64,000 bases of DNA from Bifidobacterium breve (GTDB lineage Bacteria; Actinomycetota; Thermoleophilia; Solirubrobacterales; Solirubrobacteraceae). The position numbers and the translations under genes were made by a program. How positions within the stretch are numbered: position 1 is the stretch's first letter; each line of letters starts with the position of its first letter. Below are positions 10,187 to 18,155 of this stretch, one piece after another. Below the pieces are notes generated by a model. It did no database searches, was not told where the DNA came from, and saw nothing but the letters and a program-made list of their open reading frames with translations. The stretch is from assembly GCA_945878865.1 (NCBI GenBank), contig CAMCUD010000012.1:1-64000 (forward strand), read 5' to 3'.

Positions 10187-10986
10187 ACCGCCGGCAGCTG
10201 CCGGAACAGCGCCATGCGGCCCACGGGCGCGAACCCCAGCTTCGCGTAGAGGTCCTTTGGCCAGTCCTCGTCGTCGGCGATGAGGAACAGCAGTTCGGGC
10301 GCCGTCTCGAGCGCCGCCCGGGTCGCGGCGGAGACCACTGCGCGACCGAGCCCTTGGCGGCGCCACGGCTCGAGCACGACGACGTCCTCGATCTGCGCGA
10401 CGCCGCCCGCCTGCCACAGCCGGCAGGAGGCCACGACCGCGCCGTCGCGCTCGACGGCGAACCAGCGCTCGTCCATCGCGGCGGGCCGCCGCAGGACGTG
10501 CAGGACGACCTGGCGCGCCGCCTCGTCGTCGACGCCCCACGGCTCACTGCGCGTGTACGCCGTCGTCGCGGCCTCCAGCGCCTCGCGGGAGGGGCTGACC
10601 ACCTCGACCCCCGGCGGACCCGGCACAGGGCCGCTGTGGGCCATCACGACGTTGATCTGCCGCATGTACCCGGCGGCGTCGAACCCGGGGGAGAGGCGCT
10701 GCCAGGCCGCCTCGTCGGGAACGACGACCGAGCGGTGCACCAGGTCGAGCGGTTCCTGCAGGCGGCAGGCCTCGGCGATCAGCTCGCCGGCGGTGGCGTC
10801 GGTGGCATCGTCGACCCAGAGCCCGTTGACGTCCCAGACGAGCGGCAGGGCGGGCTCGGAGAGCAGCACGCCCCGCGGGACCGGCGTCGCGACGCCGGCA
10901 GCGGTGTACGCCGCGCGCTCGAACCCGAGCGCGCGCGCATAGTCCTCAGGATCCGTGCCCGGGCTACTCGTCGCCGTCGGAGCCAT
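10183..10986 (-). CDS. GNAT family N-acetyltransferase
   Basis: A 267-residue protein. The C-terminal GNAT domain contains the acetyl-CoA pyrophosphate-binding motif A, VVVLEPWRRQGLGRAVVSAA (R-x-x-G-x-G), and the terminal KLGFAPVGRMALF motif B. The N-terminal half resembles a degenerate second GNAT fold. ATG 10986 overlaps the end of the upstream gene by 23 bases, so the two are probably translated from one mRNA. The acceptor substrate is unknown. Confidence 0.8.
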   Translation of the reverse strand: MAPTATSSPGTDPEDYARALGFERAAYTAAGVATPVPRGVLLSEPALPLVWDVNGLWVDDATDATAGELIAEACRLQEPLDLVHRSVVVPDEAAWQRLSPGFDAAGYMRQINVVMAHSGPVPGPPGVEVVSPSREALEAATTAYTRSEPWGVDDEAARQVVLHVLRRPAAMDERWFAVERDGAVVASCRLWQAGGVAQIEDVVVLEPWRRQGLGRAVVSAATRAALETAPELLFLIADDEDWPKDLYAKLGFAPVGRMALFRQLPAV

Positions 10987-11578
10987 CGTCATCCGCGGGC
11001 GCCTCACCGGCGCGGCGGATGATGATCTGCTCCTCCTCGATCACGACCTCGACCGGACGGTGGCCCGCCCAGTGCTCGGCGTAGATCGCGGAGTCGGCAA
11101 TCGCCGGATCGAGCCAGAGACCGTAGCCCTCGTCGCCGTGATCGAACGTGCCTTCGAACGAGGTCTGCGAGCTCTTGCCGCGGCGGCCGCGGCCACCCCG
11201 ACGCCCACGACGCCGCTTGCGCGCGCCGCTCTCCTCGTCTTCGGATGCTTCGTCCTCGTCGCTCTCGCCGGCGGCGGCGCGAGCGGCCGCCTCTTCGGCG
11301 GCGCGCGCCTCTTCCTCGGCCCGGGCCGCCTCGGCGGCTTCGAGCTCGGCGGCGATGAGGGCGTCATCTTCGGCGCGCAGATCGATCTCGTCGTCGAAAT
11401 CGGCCGCGGGCGCCCCGTTGGGGCTGTCCTCGGCCGGAGCGAGATCGTTCTCACGCTTGAAGGCTTCGATCTGCTGGACGGTGACCTCCAGCTGATGGGC
11501 GATCCAGGCGTCAGTACGGCCCTGGCGGACCCAGGCGCGGATCTGATTCAGATGGGGACGCAGTGATCGTCGTGCCAT
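10964..11578 (-). CDS. HTH-domain protein with acidic/Ala coiled and Arg-Gly-rich tail
   Basis: A 204-residue protein of unknown function, start ATG 11578. Residues 1-50 look like a small helix-turn-helix (PHLNQIRAWVRQGRTDAWIAHQLEVTVQQIEAFKREN). Next comes a long acidic Ala/Glu helix, a Ser/Glu/Asp patch, and a strongly basic RKRRRGRRGGRGRRGK patch that should bind nucleic acid. A compact C-terminal domain follows (GLWLDPAIADSAIYAEHWAGHRPVEVVIEE). It is divergent from csrA, with start codons 143 bases apart. An RNA- or DNA-binding regulator is a guess from composition and context. Confidence 0.7.
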   Translation of the reverse strand: MARRSLRPHLNQIRAWVRQGRTDAWIAHQLEVTVQQIEAFKRENDLAPAEDSPNGAPAADFDDEIDLRAEDDALIAAELEAAEAARAEEEARAAEEAAARAAAGESDEDEASEDEESGARKRRRGRRGGRGRRGKSSQTSFEGTFDHGDEGYGLWLDPAIADSAIYAEHWAGHRPVEVVIEEEQIIIRRAGEAPADDDGSDGDE

Positions 11579-11721
11579 AACCCGGCCGCAGGCTACAAGA
11601 ACCGGCCCCCGGACCAGTCCGTCATCACCCTGGTGCGCCGAACGACGGGTTTTACGGTGTTTGCGCGTCTGCGTCGAACATGCTTGAGTAGCGCGATCCG
11701 GCACGGGAGGTGCCCCTGCTC

Positions 11722-11949
11722 ATGCTCGTCCTCACACGCAAGTCCAACCAGTCCATCATGATCGGCGACGACATCGAGGTCTCCGTTCTCTCGATCATGG
11801 GTGAGAAGGTGCGTATCGGCATCCAGGCCCCGCGCGACATCCCCGTCTTCCGCAAGGAGGTCTACCTGGAGATCCAGGAGGAGCGGGAGAAGGTCGGGGC
11901 GCGGGCGGAAGTCGACGCGGCCCTCGAGCGCATGGGCCGCGGCGAGTAG
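11722..11949 (+). CDS. csrA: Carbon storage regulator CsrA
   Basis: A 75-residue homodimeric RNA-binding translational regulator that binds GGA motifs in 5' leaders. The complete fold is present: [42 protein letters not shown] with the RNA-contacting Arg, then the C-terminal helix. ATG 11722 begins at the canonical MLVLTRK, with GGGAGG at 11705-11710 as ribosome site; GTG 11710 would add four odd residues. CsrA is uncommon in actinobacteria. No fliW or flagellar gene lies in the window, so the usual CsrA-FliW-flagellin link cannot be seen here. Confidence 0.95.
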   Translation: MLVLTRKSNQSIMIGDDIEVSVLSIMGEKVRIGIQAPRDIPVFRKEVYLEIQEEREKVGARAEVDAALERMGRGE

Positions 11950-11968
11950 CCGCAGCCCGCGGGCTGGC

Positions 11969-12214
11969 TCAGCCCATCACCAGCAGCAGCGCCTGGAACA
12001 TCCCGACGGTCACGAGGACCGCCGTGACGATGATCGCCAGGACGAGCATCGCGAAGCGGAACGTTCCGCGCGCGTTCGTCTTGGCCACCTGGCGGTTGTG
12101 ACCGCGCTGGATCGCCTGCTGACGCAGCGCCTCGCGGCGCGCGCGATCGGCCGCCGCTTCGGCGGCGAACCGGGCCTCGAAGTCATCCACAGACTCACGG
12201 AGCTTGGTTGCCAT
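11969..12214 (-). CDS. Small single-pass membrane protein, unknown
   Basis: An 81-residue protein with a charged, coiled-coil-like N-terminus (FEARFAAEAAADRARREAL) and one C-terminal membrane helix (FAMLVLAIIVTAVLVTVGMF). It is predicted to be C-tail anchored. No family is recognised. It is convergent with csrA, 19 bases apart. Confidence 0.6.
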   Translation of the reverse strand: MATKLRESVDDFEARFAAEAAADRARREALRQQAIQRGHNRQVAKTNARGTFRFAMLVLAIIVTAVLVTVGMFQALLLVMG

Positions 12215-12245
12215 CGGTTATGAGGGTACCGCGAACGGGCCCGTT

Positions 12246-12749
12246 CTACCGAGCGCAGGCCTGCCACAGACCCCGGTCAGCCCGTCTCGCCTTCGCGGCG
12301 GCGGCCCGGAATTCCTCGGCGTGGGCCACGTTCGGCGGGATGGTCAGCGGCACCGCGTAGCCCTCGGACGCGAGCGCGAGATTGACGAAGAGGTCGTCGC
12401 GATCGCGGTAGACGTAGGCGAGCAGCCGGCCATAACGGTCGCGCGCCTCGGCGTCGGTGCGCAGCGTGACGCGCTCACCGTCGACGAGCTCGGCGTTGCG
12501 CGCAGACGCGGCCTTGGCGTAGCACTGCACCGGCGTTCCCGGCTTCACCGACTCCGGGGTGTCGATCCCGATGTAGCGGACCTTCTCCACCCGGCCGTCG
12601 CCGAGCCGGACATGAACTGTGTCGCCGTCGACGACCCTGACGACCGTCCCCGACCCCGCATCGGCCTCGCCCGAGCGCGTGAGCAGCGTGCCACCCCCGC
12701 CGATGGCGAGCGCCGCGAGGACCAGCAGTACGACAAAGCGCCCGGACAC
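12246..12749 (-). CDS. Secreted or membrane-anchored thermonuclease (SNase domain)
   Basis: A 167-residue staphylococcal-nuclease-like phosphodiesterase. An N-terminal hydrophobic signal/anchor (FVVLLVLAALAIGGGG) is followed by the OB-fold nuclease. Visible SNase motifs are VVDGDTVHVRL and VRYIGIDTPE (Ca2+ and catalytic Asp/Glu/Arg strands), RVTLRTDAEARDRYGRLLAYVY (second catalytic Arg region) and the C-terminal helix ending RGLW. It probably degrades extracellular DNA or RNA. Confidence 0.88.
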   Translation of the reverse strand: MSGRFVVLLVLAALAIGGGGTLLTRSGEADAGSGTVVRVVDGDTVHVRLGDGRVEKVRYIGIDTPESVKPGTPVQCYAKAASARNAELVDGERVTLRTDAEARDRYGRLLAYVYRDRDDLFVNLALASEGYAVPLTIPPNVAHAEEFRAAAAKARRADRGLWQACAR

Positions 12750-12821
12750 GCCCCCAACCTAGGGGGCGCGCCGGGCGCCGAGACCGGCTGTCACACAACC
12801 GGTGCGAAGTCTGCGCAGTCG

Positions 12822-13895
12822 CTACGCGATTGTTACTTCTTCCGACAGGTACACGTCCTGGATCGCGTGCAGGAGCGCCACGCCCTCGTCCATGGGGCGC
12901 TGGAACGCCTTGCGGCCCGAGATGAGGCCAGCGCCGCCCGCGCGCTTGTTGATGACCGCGGTCTTGACGGCCTCAGCGAGGTCCGTCGCGCCCGAGGACG
13001 CGCCACCCGAGTTGATGAGCGGCGAGCGACCGAGGTAGCAGTTGATGACCTGCCAGCGGGTCAGGTCGATCGGGTTGTCGGTCGTGAGCTTCTCGTAGAC
13101 GAGCTTGTGCGTCTTGCCGAAGCCGCTGAGCGCGTTGTAGCCGCCGTTGTTCTCCGGCAGCTTCTGCTTGATGATGTCCGCCTCGATCGTGACGCCGAGG
13201 TGGTTGGCCTGGGCCGTGAGGTCCGCGGCGACGTGGTAGTCGACGCCGTCGACCTTGAAGCCCGGGTTGCGCAGGTAGCACCAGAGCACGGTGAACATGC
13301 CGAGGCGGTGGGCCTCCTCGAAGGCCTTCGCGATCTCGACGATCTGGCGGTTGCTCTCCGGCGAGCCGAAGTAGATCGTCGCGCCGACGCCCGCGGCGCC
13401 GAGCTCCCACGCCCGCTGGACCGAGGCGAACTCGACCTGGTCGAACGTGTTGGGCAGCGTCATGAGCTGGTTGTGGTTCAGCTTGACGATGAAGGGGATC
13501 TTGTGGGCGTACTTGCGGCTGACCGATCCCAGGATCCCCAGCGTCGACGCGAAGGCGTTGCAGCCGCCCTCGATCGCCAGCTCGCAGAGGTTCTCCGGGT
13601 CGAAGTAGATCGGGTTCGGGGCGAACGACGCCGCGCCCGAGTGCTCGATCCCCTGGTCGACCGGGAGGATGGATACGTATCCGGTGTTCGCCAAACGGCC
13701 GGAGCCGAACAGCGTCTGCAGGTTGCGCAGCACCTGAGGATTGCGGTCCGAGATCCCGTAGACCCGGTCGACGAAATCAGGGCCGGGCAGGTGCAGGTTG
13801 TCCGCCGAGAACGTCGGGGACTGGTACGTCAGAAGACCGGCGTCGTCGCCGAGGAGCTCCTCGAGGCGACTCGTCGTCAGGTCAGGGGTGGCCAC
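12822..13895 (-). CDS. fbaB: Class I fructose-bisphosphate aldolase (FbaB/DhnA type)
   Basis: A 357-residue Schiff-base aldolase cleaving fructose 1,6-bisphosphate into DHAP and glyceraldehyde 3-phosphate. It has the DhnA-family TIM barrel: [54 protein letters not shown], and a phosphate-binding end with INSGGASSG and [15 protein letters not shown]. The start is GTG 13895 with AGGAGG about 7 bases upstream. It is divergent from the GCS2-type ligase. With eno it gives two glycolytic genes within 6 kb. Confidence 0.9.
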   Translation of the reverse strand: MATPDLTTSRLEELLGDDAGLLTYQSPTFSADNLHLPGPDFVDRVYGISDRNPQVLRNLQTLFGSGRLANTGYVSILPVDQGIEHSGAASFAPNPIYFDPENLCELAIEGGCNAFASTLGILGSVSRKYAHKIPFIVKLNHNQLMTLPNTFDQVEFASVQRAWELGAAGVGATIYFGSPESNRQIVEIAKAFEEAHRLGMFTVLWCYLRNPGFKVDGVDYHVAADLTAQANHLGVTIEADIIKQKLPENNGGYNALSGFGKTHKLVYEKLTTDNPIDLTRWQVINCYLGRSPLINSGGASSGATDLAEAVKTAVINKRAGGAGLISGRKAFQRPMDEGVALLHAIQDVYLSEEVTIA

Positions 13896-13983
13896 GCTCT
13901 TCCTCCTGGTGGATCACGTTCACGCGTTCGTTCGCCCAAGTCTACGGAGGATGGGCCGATCCGGCGGGTACGCTGCGCAGCGC

Positions 13984-15105
13984 ATGGAGCACCACTTCAA
14001 CGGACCGAGCTATTCCCTCGGTGTCGAGGAAGAGCTGATGATCGTCGACGGGGAGACGTACGACCTCGTCAACGCGATCGAGACGCTCCTCGACGAGGAC
14101 GGCACGAGCGCGGGCGATGACGTCGCCGGCCAGATCAAGCCCGAGCTCATGGAGTCGGTGCTGGAGATCTCCACCGAGCCGTGCGGGAACGTCGACGAGG
14201 CCGCCGCGCAGCTGCGCGCGCTGCGCGTCGAGGCGCATGAGCGCGCCGCCGAGCACGCGTGGACGATCGGCTCCGCCGGGACCCACCCGTTCGCCATGTG
14301 GGAGGACCAGCGCATCGTCGGGCGCGACCGCTACCGCGACCTCATCAGCGCCCTGCGGTTCGTCGCCCGGCAGGAGCTCATCTTCGGGATGCACGTCCAC
14401 GTCGGCGTCGAGGGGGCCGACAAGGCCATCCACGTCGCCGACGGCATGCGCGTCCACCTGCCCGTCCTGCTCGCGCTGAGCTGCAATTCGCCGTTCTGGC
14501 GGGCTGATCAGACGGGGATGCTCTCGACCCGCACCCCCATCTTCCGAGCGTTCCCGCGCGTGGGGATGCCACCGGCGTTCGGCGACTGGGCCGGCTTCGA
14601 GCGCCAGATCGAGTTCATGGTCCGCAGCGGCGTCATCGAGGACTACACGTACCTCTGGTACGACGTCCGCCCGCACCCGCAGCTCGGCACCGTCGAGGTC
14701 CGGGTGTGCGACTCGCAGACCCGGGTGGAGCACACCGTCGCGCTGACGGCGCTCATCCAGGCGATGGTCAAGGAGCTGTGCGAGCACTTCGACGCCGGCA
14801 CGCCGCTGGGTCGGTACCCGTGGCAGATGCTCGACGAGAACAAGTGGCTGGCCGCCCGCCACGGCCTCGACGGGTGGCTCGTCGACCTGCCCAGCAGCGA
14901 GAAGGTCATGACGAAGGACCTCGCGCGGCGGCTCGTCGAGCGCCTGCGCCCGCACGCGCAGGATCTCGGCGCCGCCGACCACCTGGACGGCATCGAGGAC
15001 CTCATCGATCGCGGCAACGGCGCAGCGCGCCAGATCCTCGTCTACGAGGCCAATCACGATCTCGGCGAGGTCATGGCGGAGATCGTGGGCGCGACGGTCC
15101 CGTAG
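13984..15105 (+). CDS. Glutamate-cysteine ligase-type carboxylate-amine ligase (GCS2/YbdK family)
   Basis: A 373-residue ATP-grasp-like ligase. It has the GCS2 motif SLGVEEELMIVD at the N-terminus, PELMESVLEISTEPCGNVDEA, the histidine cluster FGMHVHVGVEG, and VRPHPQLGTVEVRVCDSQT. Family members make gamma-glutamyl amides (gamma-Glu-Cys in some, unknown products in YbdK types). ATG 13984 opens directly into the domain. The physiological product here is unknown. Confidence 0.85.
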   Translation: MEHHFNGPSYSLGVEEELMIVDGETYDLVNAIETLLDEDGTSAGDDVAGQIKPELMESVLEISTEPCGNVDEAAAQLRALRVEAHERAAEHAWTIGSAGTHPFAMWEDQRIVGRDRYRDLISALRFVARQELIFGMHVHVGVEGADKAIHVADGMRVHLPVLLALSCNSPFWRADQTGMLSTRTPIFRAFPRVGMPPAFGDWAGFERQIEFMVRSGVIEDYTYLWYDVRPHPQLGTVEVRVCDSQTRVEHTVALTALIQAMVKELCEHFDAGTPLGRYPWQMLDENKWLAARHGLDGWLVDLPSSEKVMTKDLARRLVERLRPHAQDLGAADHLDGIEDLIDRGNGAARQILVYEANHDLGEVMAEIVGATVP

Positions 15106-15149
15106 ACCTGTCGGCCTGGGGCCCGGTCCCTCGTATCATCGGTGGGGCG

Positions 15150-15917
15150 ATGTCCAGCCCCGATCTCTTCGTCGTCTGCAAGAGCTGCGGGTCGGAAGTC
15201 AGCCCGTACGTGACCGAGTGCCCGTACTGCGGCACCCGGCTCCGCAAGCGGGCGCCGAAGATCGAGCGTGAGGGAGGCGTCCCCAAGCCGCCGAAGGCCT
15301 CGCGGTTCGGTCGTGGCAAGGCGTCCGCCCCGAAGCTCAGCCGCCTGCGCGCGAACGAGATCCCGGGCATCCGCGCCGAGCGCACCGAGCGCCCGTGGGC
15401 CACGATCCTGCTCGTCACGTTGTCGATCGCGGTGTGGATCTCCCTGGCGTTCGTCGCGAAGGGCGACTTGGCGATCGTGGCGCTCTCCGGCGACCCCTGG
15501 CGGTTCGTCACCGCGCCGTTCGTCAACGCGGGGGCGGGCATGCAGTTCGCCGCGGTGGTCGGCGTCGGCCTGTTCGGCTGGCTGCTGGAGCGTCGCATCG
15601 GTCCCGCGGCCGTCATCGCCATCTTCTTCCTGTGCGGCACCGGCGGCCTGGCGGCCGCTGAGGCGATCGGCACCGACGCCTTCCTGCTCGGCAGCCAGGG
15701 CGCCGCGCTGGGCCTGCTCGCCGCGTGGGCCGTCCCGCAGCTCCTGCGCCGTCGCAGCGGCGAAGAGGACGAGAGCGACCTGCTCGGCACCGCGGTGATC
15801 GCCGTTGCGCTCATCGCGATCCCGTGGGGCTCCAGCATGAGCGTGCTGGCGGGGCTGATCGGCGGCGCGATCGGCGTGCTCGTCGGCCTGCTGCTGTACG
15901 CGCTCAAGAAGGCCTGA
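15150..15917 (+). CDS. Zinc-ribbon rhomboid-like membrane protein, probably proteolytically inactive
   Basis: A 255-residue protein. Cys10, Cys13, Cys24 and Cys27 (CKSCG/CPYCG) form an N-terminal zinc ribbon. A basic linker and about six membrane helices of rhomboid layout follow. The segment GSQGAALGLLAAW aligns with the GASGA active-site loop of rhomboid proteases, but the nucleophile position is Gln183 rather than Ser, and no histidine is visible in the last helix. This makes it a likely pseudoprotease that binds or scaffolds membrane proteins. It lies 44 bases after the GCS2 ligase on the same strand. Confidence 0.7.
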   Translation: MSSPDLFVVCKSCGSEVSPYVTECPYCGTRLRKRAPKIEREGGVPKPPKASRFGRGKASAPKLSRLRANEIPGIRAERTERPWATILLVTLSIAVWISLAFVAKGDLAIVALSGDPWRFVTAPFVNAGAGMQFAAVVGVGLFGWLLERRIGPAAVIAIFFLCGTGGLAAAEAIGTDAFLLGSQGAALGLLAAWAVPQLLRRRSGEEDESDLLGTAVIAVALIAIPWGSSMSVLAGLIGGAIGVLVGLLLYALKKA

Positions 15918-15949
15918 CGCCACGCGCGGACCCCACTAGGCTCTCGGCG

Positions 15950-16309
15950 GTGACCGAGCGCCCGACGTACACCGCCGAGCAGGTCGACGCCGCCGTCGAG
16001 GCGCTGACGCGGCCCGGCGCGCTCGAGCACGCGCAGGAGATCGTCGTTCACGCAGCGCCTTCGCTCCAACGCGTCCTCAACGAGGCGCTGCACGAAGGCG
16101 GCTACTTCGGCGAGGCGCACGAGGCGCAGGTCCGCAAGGCCGTCGAGGCCGACGACATCATCGAGCGCGACCGCGCGATGCGGGTCCTGCTGGCCGAGGA
16201 GTCCCGTCTCGCCATGCTCGTCGGGGTCAGCGTCGGCTTCGAGCTCGCCCGCGAGCTCGCCGCGCCGTCTGACCCCACCGATCCCGATCCGCCAACGGCA
16301 GGAGACTGA
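15950..16309 (+). CDS. Uncharacterised helical protein upstream of UPF0173
   Basis: A 119-residue, acidic, probably all-helical protein with GTG start (ERPTYTAEQVDAAVEALTRPGAL, QRVLNEALHEGGYFGEAHEAQVRKA, LAMLVGVSVGFELARELA). It has no recognised domain. It ends 3 bases before the UPF0173 hydrolase start, so the two are translationally linked. Confidence 0.65.
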   Translation: MTERPTYTAEQVDAAVEALTRPGALEHAQEIVVHAAPSLQRVLNEALHEGGYFGEAHEAQVRKAVEADDIIERDRAMRVLLAEESRLAMLVGVSVGFELARELAAPSDPTDPDPPTAGD

Positions 16310-16312
16310 CGC

Positions 16313-16996
16313 ATGCAGATCCGTTACCTGGGCCATGCCGCGTTCGAGTTCACGGACGGCGACACGACGATCCTCGTCGACCCGTTCCTCACGGGCAATC
16401 CGAAGGCCGCCGCCACCGCGGACGAGCTGGAGGCGGACGCGATCCTGCTGACCCACGGCCATGCCGACCACTACGGCGACACGCTGAGCATCGCCCGGCG
16501 CACCGGGGCGACGGTCGTCGCGATCGTGGAGCTGGCCGGGGACGTCAGCGGCGAGCTGCCGGAGGACCACGACGTCCGCGACCCGAATCTCGGCGGCACC
16601 GTCGAGTTCGACTGGGGCTGGGTGCGCCTCGTCCCGGCGTGGCACACGGGCACGTCGCCGAACGGCACGGTCCACACGCCCGCGGGCCTCGTCATCAACT
16701 TCGGCGGCAAGACGATCTACCACGTAGGCGACACCGCGCTCTTCAGCGATCTGGCGCTGCCGGGCAAGCGCTCGCCGCTCGACGTCGCGCTCGTGCCGAT
16801 CGGCGGCCACTACACGATGGATCGCCACGACGCCGTCGAGGCCGCGAAGCTCATCGGCGCGCCGACGATCGTCCCGGTGCACTACAACACGTTCCCGCCG
16901 ATCGAGACCGACGCGCAGGCGTTCAAGGCCGACGTCGAGGCGCAGACGTCTTCGAAGGTCGTCGTGCTCGATCCGGGGGAGACGCTCGAGCCATGA
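16313..16996 (+). CDS. UPF0173 metallo-beta-lactamase-fold metal-dependent hydrolase
   Basis: A 227-residue metallo-hydrolase of the YtkL/UPF0173 type. It shows LGHAAFEF, LVDPFLTGNP, the metal-binding THGHADHYGD, a mid-protein His in PAWHTGTS, the metal-bridging Asp in VGDTALFSDLAL, and a terminal metal His in VPVHYNTFPP. The substrate is unknown. Its last codon overlaps the ATG of the downstream RAM-domain gene (ATGA). Confidence 0.9.
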   Translation: MQIRYLGHAAFEFTDGDTTILVDPFLTGNPKAAATADELEADAILLTHGHADHYGDTLSIARRTGATVVAIVELAGDVSGELPEDHDVRDPNLGGTVEFDWGWVRLVPAWHTGTSPNGTVHTPAGLVINFGGKTIYHVGDTALFSDLALPGKRSPLDVALVPIGGHYTMDRHDAVEAAKLIGAPTIVPVHYNTFPPIETDAQAFKADVEAQTSSKVVVLDPGETLEP

Positions 16997-17271
16997 CCCA
17001 CGCGATCGTCCTCGTGGAGGCCGAGCGCGACGTCATGTCGGAGATCGGCTCGCAGCTGGCGGAGGTCCCGGGGGTGCGCGAGTGCTACTCGGTCACCGGT
17101 GACTGGGACTTCGTGTGCATCGTGCACACCCCGCGCCACGAGGAGCTCAAGACGATCGTCACGGGCGGGATCGCCAACGTGCCCGGGGTCGTGAAGACCC
17201 AGACGATGGTCGCCTTCGAGGCCTACTCCCGCCACGACCTCGAGGGGATGTTCGATCTCGGCAACGAGTGA
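16993..17271 (+). CDS. Stand-alone Lrp/AsnC ligand-binding (RAM) domain protein
   Basis: A 92-residue protein with only the effector-binding/oligomerisation domain of Lrp/AsnC regulators (AIVLVEAERDVMSEIGSQLA, VRECYSVTGDWDFVCIVHTP, VVKTQTMVAFEAYS) and no helix-turn-helix. Such RAM-only proteins bind amino acids or partner with full-length Lrp proteins. It overlaps the preceding gene by 4 bases. Confidence 0.87.
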   Translation: MTHAIVLVEAERDVMSEIGSQLAEVPGVRECYSVTGDWDFVCIVHTPRHEELKTIVTGGIANVPGVVKTQTMVAFEAYSRHDLEGMFDLGNE

Positions 17272-17278
17272 ACCTGGA

Positions 17279-17304
17279 TGGGCGCCGGCGTGAACCGGCG
17301 CCCA
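17279..17304 (+). terminator. Perfect hairpin after the RAM-domain gene
   Basis: Ten perfectly paired bases, TGGGCGCCGG/CCGGCGCCCA, with loop CGTGAA, 7 bases after the stop. It also lies 3' of the small gene on the opposite strand and may serve both. Confidence 0.75.
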
Positions 17305-17330
17305 CCGGTCTCCTCCCCCGAGAAGATTGG

Positions 17331-17549
17331 CTACGGCTGGTTACCCCAGCCGCGTTCGAACCACATCTGACGATCCTTCCAGTCGTGGGCCATCAGGGCC
17401 CCTCCGACGAGAATCCCGACGGTGCCGACGGTGGTGATGATCGCTCCCGTCGCGCCATGGTGGCAGCGCTGGCCGAGCACCCACAGGCGACGGCGAACGC
17501 GGTCGTAATGCAACGGGTAACGACGTGAATTGGAAACCTTTGCATCCAT
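17331..17549 (-). CDS. Small membrane protein, unknown
   Basis: A 72-residue protein with a basic N-terminus (RRYPLHYDRVRRRLWVLGQRC), one membrane helix (GAIITTVGTVGILVGGALMA) and an aromatic tail. A very strong purine-rich ribosome site (GGGGGGAG) precedes the ATG, which is the main reason to call it a real gene. Its start codon overlaps the start of the lipoprotein on the other strand. Confidence 0.6.
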   Translation of the reverse strand: MDAKVSNSRRYPLHYDRVRRRLWVLGQRCHHGATGAIITTVGTVGILVGGALMAHDWKDRQMWFERGWGNQP

Positions 17550-18135
17550 GCTCCCCCCCTGCACTCCAGCTTCCAGACCGAGTACGAGAAGAGTTGTAAC
17601 AGTCGTCACGATCATCGTCAACATGTCCGTTCTCCTTGCATGTGGAGGATCGGATGTGGACGAGAAGTCGAGTGCGCCCGAGGCGGGCGTCACGACCGCG
17701 ACGACCACGGCTGCGGCAACGGCCACAGCGACGCCGACGACGACGGCGGTGCAGCCGGGTGTCGTCACCGACCCGGTCGCCACCTCGCCGACGGACACGA
17801 CCGGGGTGCAGGGCGGCGCCTCCGCGCCCGTGGAATCGCAGCAGGGTGGGGCGGGGGACGAGGAGGGCATCCGGGTTCCCGTCGAGCTGAAGGTGTCGGC
17901 GACCGCGGTGTCGCCGGCCACGGTCACGGTCCCGGCGTTCCTGCCCGTGGAGGTCACCGCGCGCTCCACCGACGGGCAGGCGCACAAGGTCGCGGTCCTC
18001 GGCGCGACGCTCTCCGTCCCTGCGACGGGTTCGGCCTCCGTGCAGCTGGACGGCCAGCAGCGCGGGACATCCAAGGTCACCGTCGACGGCAAGGATCTCG
18101 GGGAGATCGTGGTCGGGGACGAGCCCGGGCCGTAG
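17548..18135 (+). CDS. Thr/Ala-rich secreted lipoprotein, unknown
   Basis: A 195-residue protein. The N-terminal Arg pair and hydrophobic stretch VVTVVTIIVNMSVLLAC place a lipidated Cys at residue 32. A low-complexity Thr/Ala/Pro linker and a C-terminal beta-rich domain (VPVELKVSATAVSPATVTVPAFLPVEVTA) follow. The C-terminal part resembles small cupredoxin-like or bacterial Ig-like folds. The start (ATG 17548, or TTG 17530) is uncertain and shares the palindrome CATG with the divergent gene's start. Confidence 0.6.
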   Translation: MLPPCTPASRPSTRRVVTVVTIIVNMSVLLACGGSDVDEKSSAPEAGVTTATTTAAATATATPTTTAVQPGVVTDPVATSPTDTTGVQGGASAPVESQQGGAGDEEGIRVPVELKVSATAVSPATVTVPAFLPVEVTARSTDGQAHKVAVLGATLSVPATGSASVQLDGQQRGTSKVTVDGKDLGEIVVGDEPGP

Positions 18136-18155
18136 CCGCCGTAGACTGCGCCGTC

